Shown: one piece after another, positions 33,070 to 44,000 of the stretch
Position numbering within the stretch: the stretch's first letter is position 1
Layout: each line of letters begins with the position of its first letter
Source of the DNA: Saccopteryx bilineata
Lineage: Eukaryota > Chordata > Mammalia > Chiroptera > Emballonuridae
DNA: 64,000 bases
Assembly: GCF_036850765.1 (NCBI RefSeq)
Contig: NC_089498.1
Span: 73,324,305-73,388,304, forward strand
Direction of reading: 5' to 3'
Notes under the pieces: model-generated
Seen by the model: only the letters and a program-made list of their open reading frames with translations
Databases searched by the model: none
Told to the model about the DNA's origin: nothing
Translations under genes and position numbers: made by a program

Positions 33070-33260
33070 TGTGCTAAGTACCCCCTCTAAGTCCTCTATA
33101 CAGGGTCTCATTTAACCCTCACAGTGCCCTGTGAACTGGTCCAATTATTAGCCCCATTTTATAGATGAGGAAATCAAGGCTCTGGGAGGTTAAGTAATTT
33201 GGACAAGACCACACAGTAATGCAACCAGGGTTCCAACCTACATTTGTGAGAATCCATGAC
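33070..33260 (-). repeat. MIR SINE relic
   Basis: 'gtctcatttaaccctcacagtgccctgtgaactgg ... ccccattttatagatgaggaaatcaaggctctgggaggttaagtaatttggac'. Confidence 0.85.
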
Positions 33261-33350
33261 CATTCCCCAGTGCCCAGTCCAGGGCTCTAGGGAGCCTGGG
33301 CTGAGGGTTGCAGCTGCTGCTGGGTCCTCATTTTCTTCCTCAAGAGCCAC

Positions 33351-33543
33351 TTAAAATTTTTTCCATTGATTTGAAGTGGGGGGAGAGAGAAGGGAAGGGG
33401 AAGAGAGAGAGAGAAGCATCGATTTGTTGTTCCATGTAGTTGTGCACTCATTCATTGCTTCTCTCTGTGCCCTGATCAGGGATGGAAACTGTGTCCTCGG
33501 CACACCAGGATGATGCTCTATCCACTGAGTTACCCATCCAGGG
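33351..33543 (-). mobile_element. tRNA-derived SINE, family C (antisense)
   Basis: In reverse complement it starts at the right with GCCCTGGATGGGTAACTCAG and AGTGGATAGAGCATC. It then has 'cctgatcagggatgg' as B-box region and ends left in purine-rich GAGAGAGAAG and A/T tail. Degenerate target duplication CCTCAAGAGCCAC (33338-33350) and CCTCAAGAGAC (33544 on). Confidence 0.8.
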
Positions 33544-33559
33544 CCTCAAGAGACTCTTT

Positions 33560-33870
33560 TTAAAAGCACTTGCTCTGTGTCAGGCCTAACATTCGGCCCT
33601 GGAGATACAGTGAAGGATAAAGCCCAGCCCCCAGTCTCAAGGGGCATTACAGTCTCAAGAGCAAGGCCAGACAGGCTTGCCTTTGGATAAAGAGCCATTT
33701 GGTTAACCTTTAACATGTCACTTTATCAGTCCCACCCCTCCCCCCATCTGTGAAATGGGCCTCAGAAGCTTGAGCTAATGAGCTAATGGCTGGGACTGGG
33801 CTCTGGGAAGTGTCATAAGTGCTCCACATGCAAGGCCCCATTAAAGCCATTATCTATGGGCTGGATGTCA
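33560..33870 (+). repeat. L2-type piece followed by MIR
   Basis: 33575-33665 'tctgtgtcaggcctaacattcggccctggagatacagtg' is L2-type; 33700-33870 carries MIR text 'cccatctgtgaaatgggcctcag ... agtgctccacatgcaaggccccattaaagcc'. Confidence 0.6.
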
Positions 33871-34569
33871 CCCTGCAAGTGGACTCCCAGTGACCACAGA
33901 TGAGCAGCCTACGTCCAGGAGCTGTGGCTGCAGGAAGAAGCAGCCCCCTTTTAAAGCAGGCTCACCTGGGGGACACGCCTCCCCTTCGCATCTCAGGAAA
34001 ACCTCTTCCAGCCCCAGCAAACACAGGGCTGGCGGTGAGTCTCTGCTCAGGCCACCCTCTTAGCGTTTCACTAATACCCTCTAATGGGCCCATTTAGCAG
34101 GCCCTCTCAGCTGTCACCAGGTAGCTAATTGCTACTCCTCCTCTAGCCTGCCCAGGTCTGCAATCAGCACTCACAGCCAATGAGGATAGGGCGGTCCCCT
34201 CAATCCAGCTCCAGGCCCCCAGCCTCTCCAAGCCCCATGGTCCCACGTTCTTGCTGTTGTTTCCAGAGGCCTCTGACATGCCCTATGCAAGTTCAGGGAG
34301 TAGGAAAGTAAGCAGAATGGGGAGTGGAGGCCATAGGCAGAGTTGTTGGCAGGCAGGGGTGAGGAGAGAAGTCTCAGCAGCCTTGGAGAGGAACGAAGGT
34401 GAAGTTCTGGCCTCAGATCTTGTCTTACCACAGAGGACCTTCCAGGCTGACTCCAGACAAGAATTTGAGTGCAAGTGCTTGTTTTAGGAAGGGCCCCAGG
34501 AGGTATTGTGAGAAGGGGTAGGAGAGAGATAAACAGTGTTCAGTAAGAACATTCAACTCTTAATAAGAG
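33871..34569. other. Unique noncoding DNA with one candidate conserved block
   Basis: 34060-34150 holds ACTAATACCCTCTAATGGGCC and GTAGCTAATTGCTACTCC (TAATTG homeodomain core inside a near palindrome). No gene recognised. Confidence 0.35.
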
Positions 34570-34640
34570 CATTCTCATTTGTAGGTCTCAACTTCCTCAT
34601 CTGTAAAATGGATCTATTAATATTCTTATTCAGAAAGGGG
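34570..34640 (+). repeat. MIR core fragment
   Basis: 'gtctcaacttcctcatctgtaaaatggatctattaat'. Confidence 0.65.
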
Positions 34641-35789
34641 AAGAAAGCTGCAAAAAGGCAATGAAGGAGCAGGTCACTGCTCTGGCCACTGGGGCTGCCC
34701 CACAGGGTCCCTCTGAGAGACTGTGGGATGGACCTGGAATTTTCTCTCCTACAAGTGAGGAAGCTGGGGACACAGGGGTGTGTAGGCTCCCTGACTTTCA
34801 GCCAGAGCCCAGTACACAGGGAGTCCACGGTAGGGGTGGTGACTGACTGCTGGGACAGTTCTGCTAAAGGCCCTCCAAATAATGGTCCCCAAGCAGGAGG
34901 GAGGAAGCAGACTCAGCACTGACTTTTGAGTGTTCTCTGGGTTTGCAGGGACCAACAGAGAGCGGAGGCCACCGACCCTGCTCTCTGGCTGTGACAGGAG
35001 AATCCTAGTGCCCAGATCCAGGGAGATGTTGGCACCCCTGCAGGGCCCAGCTCCTTTCCTCCCTGGTCTTCCTCCAGGCTGATCCCTCTGCTGGACAATG
35101 TCCCCCCAGGATCCCCCCACTTGGGTTTCATGGCTGCGCTGGGTTTGGTTTTACTTCGCATCCTCACAGGGCCAGTGACAAGACTCAGTGGGACCCTCTG
35201 GAGCTAGAAGACCTGAGGTTCTGTTTGGTAGAGAAGGCAAACGGCCATGAACTGCTCCCCCCCCCCCCCCCATCTAGGACAATCCCAGAAAAACCTGTAT
35301 CAGGAACATCTTGGTCATAGCTTTGTTCCCTGACTCCATGGGTACCCGAGAGCCTGGGCACCCTCTCTCCCTGCTCACCCTGTATGGTGCTTTCCTTCGG
35401 GATTCTGGCCTCAACTCCTCTTGTCACACTCCCTTGCTCTCTTCCCTGGCAGGTTCTTCTACTCCCAAGGCCTCACTAGCCGTCAGGAAGCCGACGCCTC
35501 CGAGGTCTCCGCCTGCAGCTCAGGCCTCTCTGTCCAGCTTCAGACCCTGCATAGTTGGCAGTGGTCAGGCATCTCCACCTGAAGGTCCTTCAGGAACCTC
35601 AAACCCAGTTCCAAAGCGACCTCAGCTTCTCCTCATTCAGAATCTGCGAACTTCACGCGCTGTGCATCTGTTCCCTAAAGCAGAGTCCTAGGGGTCAACC
35701 TTGTTTTCTCAGCTGCTCCCCAGCCACTCAAACAAGAGGTACAGATTTTACCTGCTAATGTGTATCCTCATCTTGTCACCTTTATGAGT
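34641..35789. other. Unique noncoding DNA, no gene recognised
   Basis: Contains a C15 homopolymer at about 35257-35271. The 126-codon plus frame (35311-35691) is Pro/Ser-rich with no domain. No coding gene is supported. Confidence 0.4.
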
Positions 35790-36200
35790 GCACCCTCGTG
35801 TGGGTCCTCATCATTTTCCCTCGAATGAACGTCCTCTGGCTCTGGCTTTGCCTCTGTTCCTAGTGCCTTTCAACCCACAGCTAAAAAGACCTTTCTGAAG
35901 CATCGGCTAGGTTACTCCCCTTCTTATTTAAAATACTTCAATGATATTCCACCAACCAAGATGAAGTTCAAGGTCCTCACTGTGGCCTACAAGTCGCTGT
36001 TGCCTCTTTCTCATCACTTCCTGCCACTAAGTCAAGGCTCCAACTATTCAGCGCATCTTTCTTTCTTCTGCTGGGCAGCGCTTCCTCCCAACTAGAGGCC
36101 TTTAAATGAGTAGTTGCCTTTCCTTCCAATGCCTGGGCACCCGGCTTCCTAACAACTCTCCGATTCTAGTATACAGCCAGACTTGAGTACGTGTAGAACA
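35790..36200 (+). repeat. L2 LINE relic
   Basis: Sense L2 order: 'cacagctaaaaagacctttctgaagcatc', 'ttactccccttcttatttaaaatacttcaatgatattcc', 'aagttcaaggtcctcactgtggcctacaag', 'cttcctgccactaagtcaaggctcc'. Confidence 0.8.
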
Positions 36201-36329
36201 GAGGTTAAGAAATGTTTGTTTAACAAATGAGCATGTGTTAAATGAAAGTGTGAAAGGGACAGCCCCATCTAGAAGTTAAGGACACAGGGTCTAGGATAAG
36301 ATCGGTGGGGACTCCCAAGGGACAGGTCC

Positions 36330-36480
36330 TGACCCTTCTCTCATCAGATGTGAAAACCTAGACAAGTGACCTTTCTGAGTTTCCACTGCCTTGTGTATGA
36401 TGGGACAGAACGTTCACCTTTCAGGGGCTAGCGAGGATTAAACAAGGTGGCTGGGTCCCCTGGCACCCTGTCCACACAGC
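36330..36480 (+). repeat. MIR SINE relic
   Basis: 'cctagacaagtgacctttctgagtttccactgccttgtgtatgatgggac ... ggggctagcgaggattaaacaagg'. Confidence 0.65.
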
Positions 36481-37559
36481 GGAAGGGCCTAGCTAGTATC
36501 AGAGGTAATGAGCACCGTCCTTCTGGCCCAGGCCCCTCCCTGGCGGGCCCCAGAGGGACTGCCACCCGCCGTCGGCCTCCCCCTGCGCTTCAGCCTGTCT
36601 CCCGTTCCAGCCGTTCAGGGCATGACTGTCATGCAGCTCACCATGAGTGCAGGGAGAACCACGTGTGCCAGCTGCCTTGCACAGAGGGCAGCAGACCCGG
36701 GGAGGCTGGCCAATGAGAGGCTCTGCCTGCCGCCACAGGCAGGCTGCACAGGTTTGTAAGACCACACAATGTAAGGCAGGGAACAAACGCTGGGACCGCT
36801 TCCTGTGTTGTGCTGATGTGTCTGACAGTGACAGTCCTCGCATCCCCTTCGCTCCTCGAATGCTGGGAGCAAGGGTGCTGAGCATGTGATGACTTGCCAG
36901 CTCCTGGTTGTTCACCCTGAGGGACAGATTGGCTTGACTTTTGGCTGGGTGGGGACCCTCTGAGATGAGCCAGGCTCTGCGGCCCCCTTTACCCTCCCCC
37001 CTGGGTTAGCCGCTGTGCTGGGCCAGCCTTCAGGACTGGGCTCTGAGCAAGCCCAAAGAGCCTGGTGACCACTTGCCTCACCCCCACATGCTGCAGAGTT
37101 CCAGAGAGGTAGGAGATTGTCCTGACTGTCCTGCAGGCCTCCAGATTCCCCAGGCCAGGAGATGGGCAGCTATCTAGGGGCAGCCTAGGTATCCCAGGTT
37201 GGCCCCATTGCTAAGGTCCTCTAACCCTGTCCCCTGCTCCCTGTTCTAGTCACATCAGGCCAGGGTCACCTCGCTTGAAGACTCTAGAGGGCAATGTGAG
37301 GCTCCAACCAGTCCAGGACCTGTGACTTAGTAAAAGCGTCCCCAATCCTCCTTTCATCAGACCTCCCTAATAATCTCCTCCCTGATGGCCAAGGTCTTAC
37401 TGGGCAGAACCTGATAAGGGCCCCAGCAAGTCACCATCCAGGTGCCTGGGCAGTGTCATGTGGCCACAAGGGCCCGCTCCACTCCCAGCCCCAGCCTGAG
37501 CAGGACTGTCTCCTTTCGTGTGTCCCGGCCCCCTTCTCCTGGCCTCTCCTCCCCTTCCT
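36481..37559. other. GC-rich unique noncoding DNA
   Basis: Overlapping frames at 36447-36915 in both directions show no family features. No gene recognised. Confidence 0.4.
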
Positions 37560-37645
37560 CCCATCCCTCTGAGGAAGATTCTCTCTTAATCCATCAATTA
37601 TTAATTTGCTCCAGCTACATTAAGCCTGGGCCGGTCTGTTAGCTC
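37560..37645. promoter_or_regulatory. Candidate conserved noncoding element
   Basis: CTCTTAATCCATCAATTATTAATTTGC packs several homeodomain-like cores into about 27 bp, followed by CAGCTACATTAAGCC. No repeat similarity. Composition-based inference. Confidence 0.35.
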
Positions 37646-38148
37646 CTCTGTCATTCTCCCCGGGAGGGGGCAGTGGGTGGGGCTGAAGGAGGTAGAGCAG
37701 ACAGCTGGAGCGGAGGCAGGACTCCCGCCCTGCAGATGCCCAAGTGCACAGAGTCTGAACTAGAGGACCCTTTGAGACCACCAGGTCTAATGGGTGGGGA
37801 AACTGAGGCTCAGCGAGGGGAGCGTGCTTGCCAAGGGCACACAGTGGTCTGTGCTCTGGTGATCCCAGGAGACTTCAGGCTGCTATGTGACTCTGGCCGT
37901 CTTTTTCTGTTTTACTGCTGCCAAGTGCAGGATTTCCAAAGTCATGAGCCAGTGATGCAGAAAGCGGAGACCGCACTCTGATGCCCAAGAATCAGCTCGT
38001 CCACCAAACCAGGACTGTTTTCCAACCCCATTCATGTTACCGTAGATGTGTTTGGGGGGTCCCTTACCCCCAAACTCCCCTGGGCAAAAAGTTCAACACC
38101 TCCTACCATATACACTTCTCACAGAGCCCCAACATTCCTCATGGTGTA
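37646..38148. other. Noncoding DNA with antisense MIR fragment
   Basis: 37790-37880 'gggtggggaaactgaggctcagcgaggggagcgtgcttgccaagggcacacagtgg' is antisense MIR. The remainder is unique. Confidence 0.5.
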
Positions 38149-38436
38149 CAGGCTCAGAGGTCTGCAGGGGAGAAGCCTGTGCACCTGTGCCTGACCTAGG
38201 ATGCCCCAAGCGTTTCAGCATGGTCTGCACTCACTGTGCTCTGCAGGCTCAGAGGTCTGCAGGGGAGAAGCCTGTGCACCTGTGACTGACCTAGGATGCC
38301 CCAAGCGTTTCAGCATGGTCTGCACTCACTGTGCTCTGCAGGCTCAGAGGTCTGCAGGGGAGAAGCCTGTGCACCTGTGCCTGACCTAGGATGCCCCAAG
38401 CGTTTCAGCATGGTCTACACTCACTGTGCTCTGCAG
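38149..38436. repeat. 95-bp tandem repeat, 3 copies
   Basis: Copies begin CAGGCTCAGAGGTCTGCAGG at 38149, 38244 and 38339, nearly identical (for example tgcctgacc versus tgactgacc, tctgcact versus tctacact). Confidence 0.92.
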
Positions 38437-38689
38437 ACCCCAGGCCTCATGGGGTCTGTGGAACCTATGGACGGACAGGCTGGGAGTCCCACCTCCCACA
38501 CCCCTGCACAAACACTTGCAGCTGGTACATGAGGAGGTGAAGGGGATGCTGGGTAATGACCCCAAAGGGAGAGAAGCTGGAAGCATGGGGCTGGCTGCCT
38601 GGTGCTTCTGCCCTGGCTGTGGGGCTCAGCAGGTCTCTCAGCTCAGCAGCAGGGTAATGGGAAGTCCGGGGGGTTTGTAGCCTTACAAA

Positions 38690-38940
38690 CCAAATTTAAT
38701 CCCTTTGGGTAGTTACTGTGCATTCAGTTTTCCTAAACGCCTGTCCCACACACTGTCTCACATAATCTTTTTTTTTTCAGCCCCTCCTTTGTTCTAGCTA
38801 CTCTATGATGCTTCCAGGCACTGACATTTTTTTAAAAAACTCAGAAGATTTGGTCCCTGACCCAGGGTCACACACATCCCGGGAACCGCAGTGGCCCAGC
38901 TGCAAAGCCCGTGCTGTCAACCACGGTGCTGACTGTTTCT
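38690..38940 (-). repeat. MIR/L2 relic interrupted by a 48-bp copied block
   Basis: 'gtagttactgtgcattcagttttcctaaacgcctgtccc ... tcacataatc' is followed by a T-run and the block 38782-38829, then 'ggtccctgacccagggtcacacacatcccgggaaccgcagtggcc'. The block matches 39970-40020. Confidence 0.5.
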
Positions 38941-39090
38941 AGGAATAAATCTGTACATTTTTCTGGGCCTCAGCTTCCCCATCTGTCCGTGGGGGCATTG
39001 GGATGCTTTCTTCCTGGGCTGATTATGAAGAAAGTACTCCCACATGGTGCTGAATACATCATAGGAGGCCAATAAATGGTAGATTTCCTT
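38941..39090 (+). repeat. MIR SINE relic
   Basis: 'tttctgggcctcagcttccccatctgtccgtgggggc ... aatacatcataggaggccaataaatgg'. Confidence 0.75.
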
Positions 39091-39359
39091 CACCCTCCTT
39101 TGCATCCTACCCTTAAAAATATGGTGAAGTCTTTATCCCATCTTCTCCAACAAAATAGACTGAGTGCCTTAGGGTCCCACTGTCAGGAGCCATGGGATAT
39201 GTGCAGAGGGGAGGGGGATGCACTCTCTCCCACCACCTCCCTGCTGCACGGCAGCCCAGGGCAGTCTTGGGTAGCCTCAGGTGAGGTCCAACTCTAAAGC
39301 ACATTTTAACGCCCCTTTCTCCTTCCCCTTTACAAAACCAAGTTTTGAAATGCAAATAG
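39091..39359. other. Unique noncoding DNA
   Basis: No feature recognised. Confidence 0.4.
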
Positions 39360-39597
39360 TCAGATTGCAATAAATATCATTGGAATCCATAGCACGTAAA
39401 GGTTTATAAATTGTGACTCATAATTCAACTGGTGCCTGGGTCTTGGGCTCTTTCCCCACCACCAGCTCTCCAGCCCTGCAGCCTGCATTAGTCCCCGGTG
39501 AACTAATAAATCGGGACTAAGGGATGTAGTACTGCTAACTAAATTCCTCTTGTCAGCTTTAAGCTTTCATGCTGTGTATTAAGTTCGCACAAATATC
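39360..39597. promoter_or_regulatory. Candidate conserved noncoding element
   Basis: Two AT-rich blocks (GCAATAAATATCATTGG, GGTTTATAAATTGTGACTC, then GAACTAATAAATCGGGAC, CTGCTAACTAAATTCC) around a short GC-rich spacer. No repeat or frame. Low-confidence inference. Confidence 0.33.
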
Positions 39598-39690
39598 ACC
39601 AAGCATATATATAGAACATATATGTGTACTATATATACACACACACATATATTTATACATATATTCATGTATATATAAATAAACTCCCCT
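39598..39690. repeat. AT/CA-rich microsatellite
   Basis: (AT)n, (AC)n and tatata stretches: 'catatatatagaacatatatgtg' and 'tatatatacacacacacatatattt'; can fold into AT-rich hairpins. Confidence 0.85.
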
Positions 39691-40309
39691 GCTGATATGC
39701 AATTCTCTCAGAACAGAAAAACCTTTTCTGGCATAAGCCTCATTTTTCCAGCCTCATAGAGGCTTCGGCAGGTTAAGTCCCCTTTCCTCCCTCCCCAGCA
39801 ACCCTTTTCCCAAATTTAGGGCTTTCCTATAGTTGAGTCCGGGAGTCCTCCCCAGTGCAGTCAGAGTCCTACTATTAGCTCTAAGAAGGAGCTTCCCCAT
39901 GGCAAGTGACTGCACCTTGGAGTGACAGAGACCCTTAGCCTGGGGAAGGAGAGCTTGGGGTCATCTAGTCCCTCCTTTGTTGTTCCAGCTACTCTGTGAT
40001 GCTTCCAGGCACCGACATTTCGCTGGCTTATCAGACACAGAAGCCAAGCTCTTGGAGCCTGACTGCCTGGGGCCTGTCCACACGGAGTGCTGTGGTTTAA
40101 GGACCCCAGCTGTGCCCTGTCTTTGGGAAGTCTGAGACTAACCCCACGGTGGTGTGAGTGGGCCCTTGTGGCAGATTCTAGGGCAAATCTGCCGCTCTTG
40201 AATCAGGTAGTTCAGTTTTCCTCTTGCATTTAGCTATAAAACCAGCAGTTCTCAAATAGTTTGATCCAATGAACTGTGTGTATATACGTGCATGTGGCTT
40301 TAACAGGGG
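39691..40309. other. Noncoding DNA including the donor of a copied block
   Basis: 39970-40020 is nearly the same as 38782-38829. No gene was recognised. Confidence 0.45.
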
Positions 40310-40460
40310 CAGGTGAGGGGCCTAAATATTTTTCACTTACCAGCTTTGTGACTTTAGGAAACTGGTTTACCCTCTTTGAGCCTTTGTTTCCTTGTGGGAC
40401 GGTGAGGGCAATTAACAATTGGTCAGAGGTGGCTGGTGGGTTCCACGCGGGGGTGCCAAG
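40310..40460 (+). repeat. MIR SINE relic
   Basis: 'cttaccagctttgtgactttaggaaactggtttaccctctttgagcctttgtttcc ... gacggtgagggcaattaac'. Confidence 0.65.
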
Positions 40461-40860
40461 CACAGAGCCCGACCCTCAGAAGGCGAGCGCCAGTGCAGGG
40501 ATCTAGCATCTATTTACAAGGCCAGCTCTCTTGAGGCCAGGGGAGGGAGGCAGCAGACCCGACCTGGCCCATCAATCCCGCCAACATGAGGAACGGCCCT
40601 GCCTGGGTGGTGGGAAGGGAACGCGTCTGCGTTCATTCTGGGTAATGAAAAGTGTCATCAGTAAATGAAGAATCTCCTAATTACCCAGACGTCCCTGGGA
40701 GGATTTGTGGGGCCGCAGGCTGTGACTGAGGTCCTGGTGCTAAGGGACAGGGCGGGAGAAGGTAGCAGGCTGGGTTTGTGGGCCAGAGGCTCTGTGTCAC
40801 ACGAAGCAGGCTCTGACCCCTGTGGACAGAGCCCCAGACCCCCATAAAGAGCCACAAGTC
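40461..40860. other. Unique noncoding DNA with candidate conserved block
   Basis: 40640-40700 reads GGGTAATGAAAAGTG, CAGTAAATGAAG, CTCCTAATTACCCAG: clustered homeodomain-like cores. No gene recognised. Confidence 0.35.
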
Positions 40861-41096
40861 AGTGGCCCAGGGCTGAAGCTGGCTGCCTGGGGCGCATGCT
40901 GCAAAGTGGGGAGTGGACTCCAGGCAGGGCTGGGCTCAGGCAGCGGGACTGCCGACCTCTCCCGCCTCCACACAAGCCAGTGGCCCAGGGCTGAAGCTGC
41001 TGCCTGGGGCGCCTCAGCTGCGAAGTGGGGAGTGGACTCCAGGCAGGGCTGGGCTCAGGCGGCGGGACTGCCGATCTTTCCCGCCTCCACACAGAA
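40861..41096. repeat. 118-bp tandem duplication
   Basis: Second copy starts at 40979; both begin AGTGGCCCAGGGCTGAAGCTG and end in CCCGCCTCCACACA. They differ by a few substitutions and small indels. Confidence 0.92.
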
Positions 41097-41215
41097 GCTG
41101 GCATCACCTTTTTCTTTCTGAGCCTCAGTTTCCCTCCCTGCCAAAGGGCATAATGATGACAACTAACTATCCTTGCCAGTGTGGGGTGGGGACTAGGGCC
41201 CAAAGAGACATAGAC
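41097..41215 (+). repeat. MIR SINE relic
   Basis: 'ttctttctgagcctcagtttccctccctgccaaagggcataatgatgac'. Confidence 0.7.
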
Positions 41216-41899
41216 TGAAAATATATTCTCCAGATAGCAAAGGACCCACACAACTGTCACACAGCGGGGACAGGTAGATGGCAACTGCTCCAGGCTGTTC
41301 ACCTGAGTGATATAACTCAAACTCAATCTCATTAACTCTGCAATTGGCAAGGGAACTTTGTTTTCCCTAGGAGGGTTTCAGAATTTTCTGGATAATATCT
41401 GAAATCTCTCTGAACCTTCTGAACCCCTGCATGAGCCAAGGTAGAGCTGCCACATCTTATTTCCTTACCATGCTATTGACTAGCGTGTCCCCAAGGGGTC
41501 TCTGTAGGGAACAGGGTGGAGAGGGGTACTGGTAGAGGCTTTCTGTGTGAGCCTTCACTTGAAAACATTTTGTTGTGGGCCCATATTCTTTTTAAATGAT
41601 ATCTTCTATTATGCTTATCGTTGTTACAATATCATAAAGACTGAAGCACAGAAAGGTCAATGTCTCACCCAAGATCACGCAGCAGTGCCCATGTCTCTGA
41701 CTCCCTTCTGAGCCTTATGACCTCGCTTTCCAGTTCTACCATCAGTGTCCTTTGGATGTCAGAGTAAAGAATGCTCACGGGCATGGCCTCCCTCATTTTA
41801 TGAACAGGGAAACTGAGGCACAGAGCAGGACTCTCTTAGGTAAGACCTGGGTGGAGATTGGACATGAGCTTCTGTGGTCACTCCTCTGTGCACCCGGGC
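41216..41899 (-). repeat. Noncoding DNA with antisense MIR pieces
   Basis: 41600-41740 ('atcataaagactgaagcacagaaaggtcaatgtctcacccaagatcacgcagcag') and 41780-41890 ('cattttatgaacagggaaactgaggcacagagcagg') are antisense MIR pieces; the rest is unique. Confidence 0.55.
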
Positions 41900-42029
41900 C
41901 CAACAACTCCCCATCTAATGCTCTGCTCTGCTCTGCTCCCAGCCCCTTCTCCCCCACCAAGTGGGGTGGTCCTGGGGACCCAGTGCAGGGAAAGAGCAGT
42001 GACAAACGACTGCCTGGGAGAGATAATCC

Positions 42030-42110
42030 ACTATTAAAACATGCCTGCTGTTCTAATTATAAAGGAGACCAAATTGGGTTTAAATTGGAATTAATTGGAT
42101 GCCCCCTTAT
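42030..42110. promoter_or_regulatory. Candidate conserved noncoding element
   Basis: CTATTAAAACATGCC, TTCTAATTATAAAGG, GGTTTAAATTGGAATTAATTGG: three homeodomain-like cores within 80 bp of unique DNA. Inference from composition. Confidence 0.35.
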
Positions 42111-43552
42111 CCACACCATCTATCTTGCACTCACCAGCCCTTCTGGATGGGTGGGATGGAAGAAAGCAGAATCTCATCTTCTCCCCCACTGAACACACAT
42201 CCCTGAAGGCAACTGTGCAAGCCCCAGCCCCTAATCCCTTTAAACGTTTCAAAGAGCACAGACAATGGGAGCTGGGTGCCTGGAGCCCTCCTCTGCCTAC
42301 CTCACCAGAGGGAGACGAAAGGGGATTAGGTGGCTCTGGGAGGCTGTGGGGGTCACACCCCAAAAGACCAAGCCTGAAGGAAGCAAGCAGGCCTGGCTCA
42401 GCTCTGAAATGTGTGCTGGAGTGTGGTGATGGGTTAAGAGACGACAGGTCTGTACACAAAGAGACCAGCCTGGGAGGCTGTCAGAGCAGGAGATCTTTGC
42501 TGAGGGGTCCTCAGATGGGAAGGCCTTGATGGAGAGGGAAATGAGGTCATCTAGTGAGCAAAACATGGGTCTAAGGCCAACTGCGCTGTCTCCAATCAAC
42601 TGTCAGCTCCCCGTAAGGGAAAGGTGAGAAAGCCTCATCCAGAACCACTGTTACCTGGTGATTCCTGGCAGTCCCCTGTCCCTGTGTAATTTCAGAACTG
42701 CCTTCTTCAGTTAGGCTGGGAGTCCAAGGTCTTTGCCGTATATCTTGGTCAGTCAAGCACTTGTTACTCTCCTAGGGTCTCAAACTAGTGGCCTCTGGTC
42801 CAGATTTTATTTGGTCTGCCATGTTTTGTTTCATTGTTCTCTTGAATACCCTTGTCTGTCTTTGGGTACTCTCTCCATTTGTTCATCCTCACTTTCCTAA
42901 TTTCCTCCAGCTTCATCAGACACGTGACTTTGTAATCCCCCAGGCTCATCCAAGCTATGTGCTGAGGCCCATTCAGCCTCTCCACTCATCTCAGCCTACT
43001 AACTCCTCAAGTCTTTGCCATAACACAGCTCCCTCTTCCCCGTCCCCCACTATATACAAGCTCAGCGGTCTTTCAAGGCCCACTTCTAAGATTTCGTCGT
43101 CTCTGACCCTGGGGCCTCAGACTCCCTGTTCCTCTCAAGCCCCATCAGCAATGCTCATGGCACACGTGCTGCTCTTCCCAGGCTTCCCTTGAGGTGTTGT
43201 CCTTTCTGGGGTCATCTTATTTACTCAGGTTTGTAGAATACATTCTGGCAAGGATTTACTCTGTATCCCAACAAAGCAAGCTGCCAGGGTGGAGACACAC
43301 AATAGAAGCTGAGAGACTACCTGCTGTCCAGTGGCTAGAGGCTTAAGGGGCCTACTGTGTGGAGAGCCATGGACAGGGCACTGAGGGCAGTGCGAGCAGG
43401 TAGCTGCCCCACAACAGCCATGCTCTTAGAGCAGCTGGGTTCTGCCGTGAGCTCTATCCTCTGCCCCCTCTTAAGCCTTTTCTATCTTAGTGTTCACCTC
43501 CTTCAGTATTCCACACTGCTGGCCAGCCTGCTTCCTGGTAAATATGACCCTC
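42111..43552. other. Unique noncoding DNA, no gene recognised
   Basis: The 144-codon plus frame (42095-42529) and the 134-codon frame (42788-43192) carry no recognisable domains. No clear repeat family. Confidence 0.4.
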
Positions 43553-43640
43553 AACCAAACACACACACATACACACACACATGCACGCACACACACACAC
43601 ATGTGTGTGTGCACACATAGTCACACATACACAGACCCCC
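43553..43640. repeat. (CA)n-(TG)n inverted microsatellite
   Basis: CA repeats switch to TG repeats through a central ATG: GCACACACACACACATGTGT is followed by GTGTGC. The arms form a perfect palindrome around 43602, able to form a hairpin; the alternating purine-pyrimidine tract is Z-DNA-prone. Confidence 0.85.
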
Positions 43641-43649
43641 AACCATAGG

Positions 43650-44000
43650 CATATAGATTCTTGTACCCCCACCCATCACACCTAGAATTCTGCCCTCTCC
43701 ACAGCTCTCCCACATCTAGAACTCTGATCCCAACACATGAACCCAGAATGGTCCCCTTCATCCACACCTAGAACTCTGACCCCACATCTAAGACCTTCCA
43801 TTTTCCCAAATGCACCCTGAACACTGTGCCCCACCTCACTTCCTCTCCATTGCTTTGGAACACCTTCCCTTTTCTCACTCCTAGACTCATGCACCCCATC
43901 TCTGTAACACATCTCTCTCCAGTATACTCATGTCTGGCCCCTACATGGACTCAGAGTTCCCATCTCAAACCCCAGACTCATAACACTTGGAATGCTACCC
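43650..44000. repeat. Degenerate ~25-50-bp repeat tract
   Basis: Recurrent 'cacacctagaattctgcc', 'cacatctagaactctgatcc', 'cacacctagaactctgacc', 'cacatctaagacc' units, gradually losing similarity downstream. Probably an old, decayed minisatellite. Confidence 0.55.
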
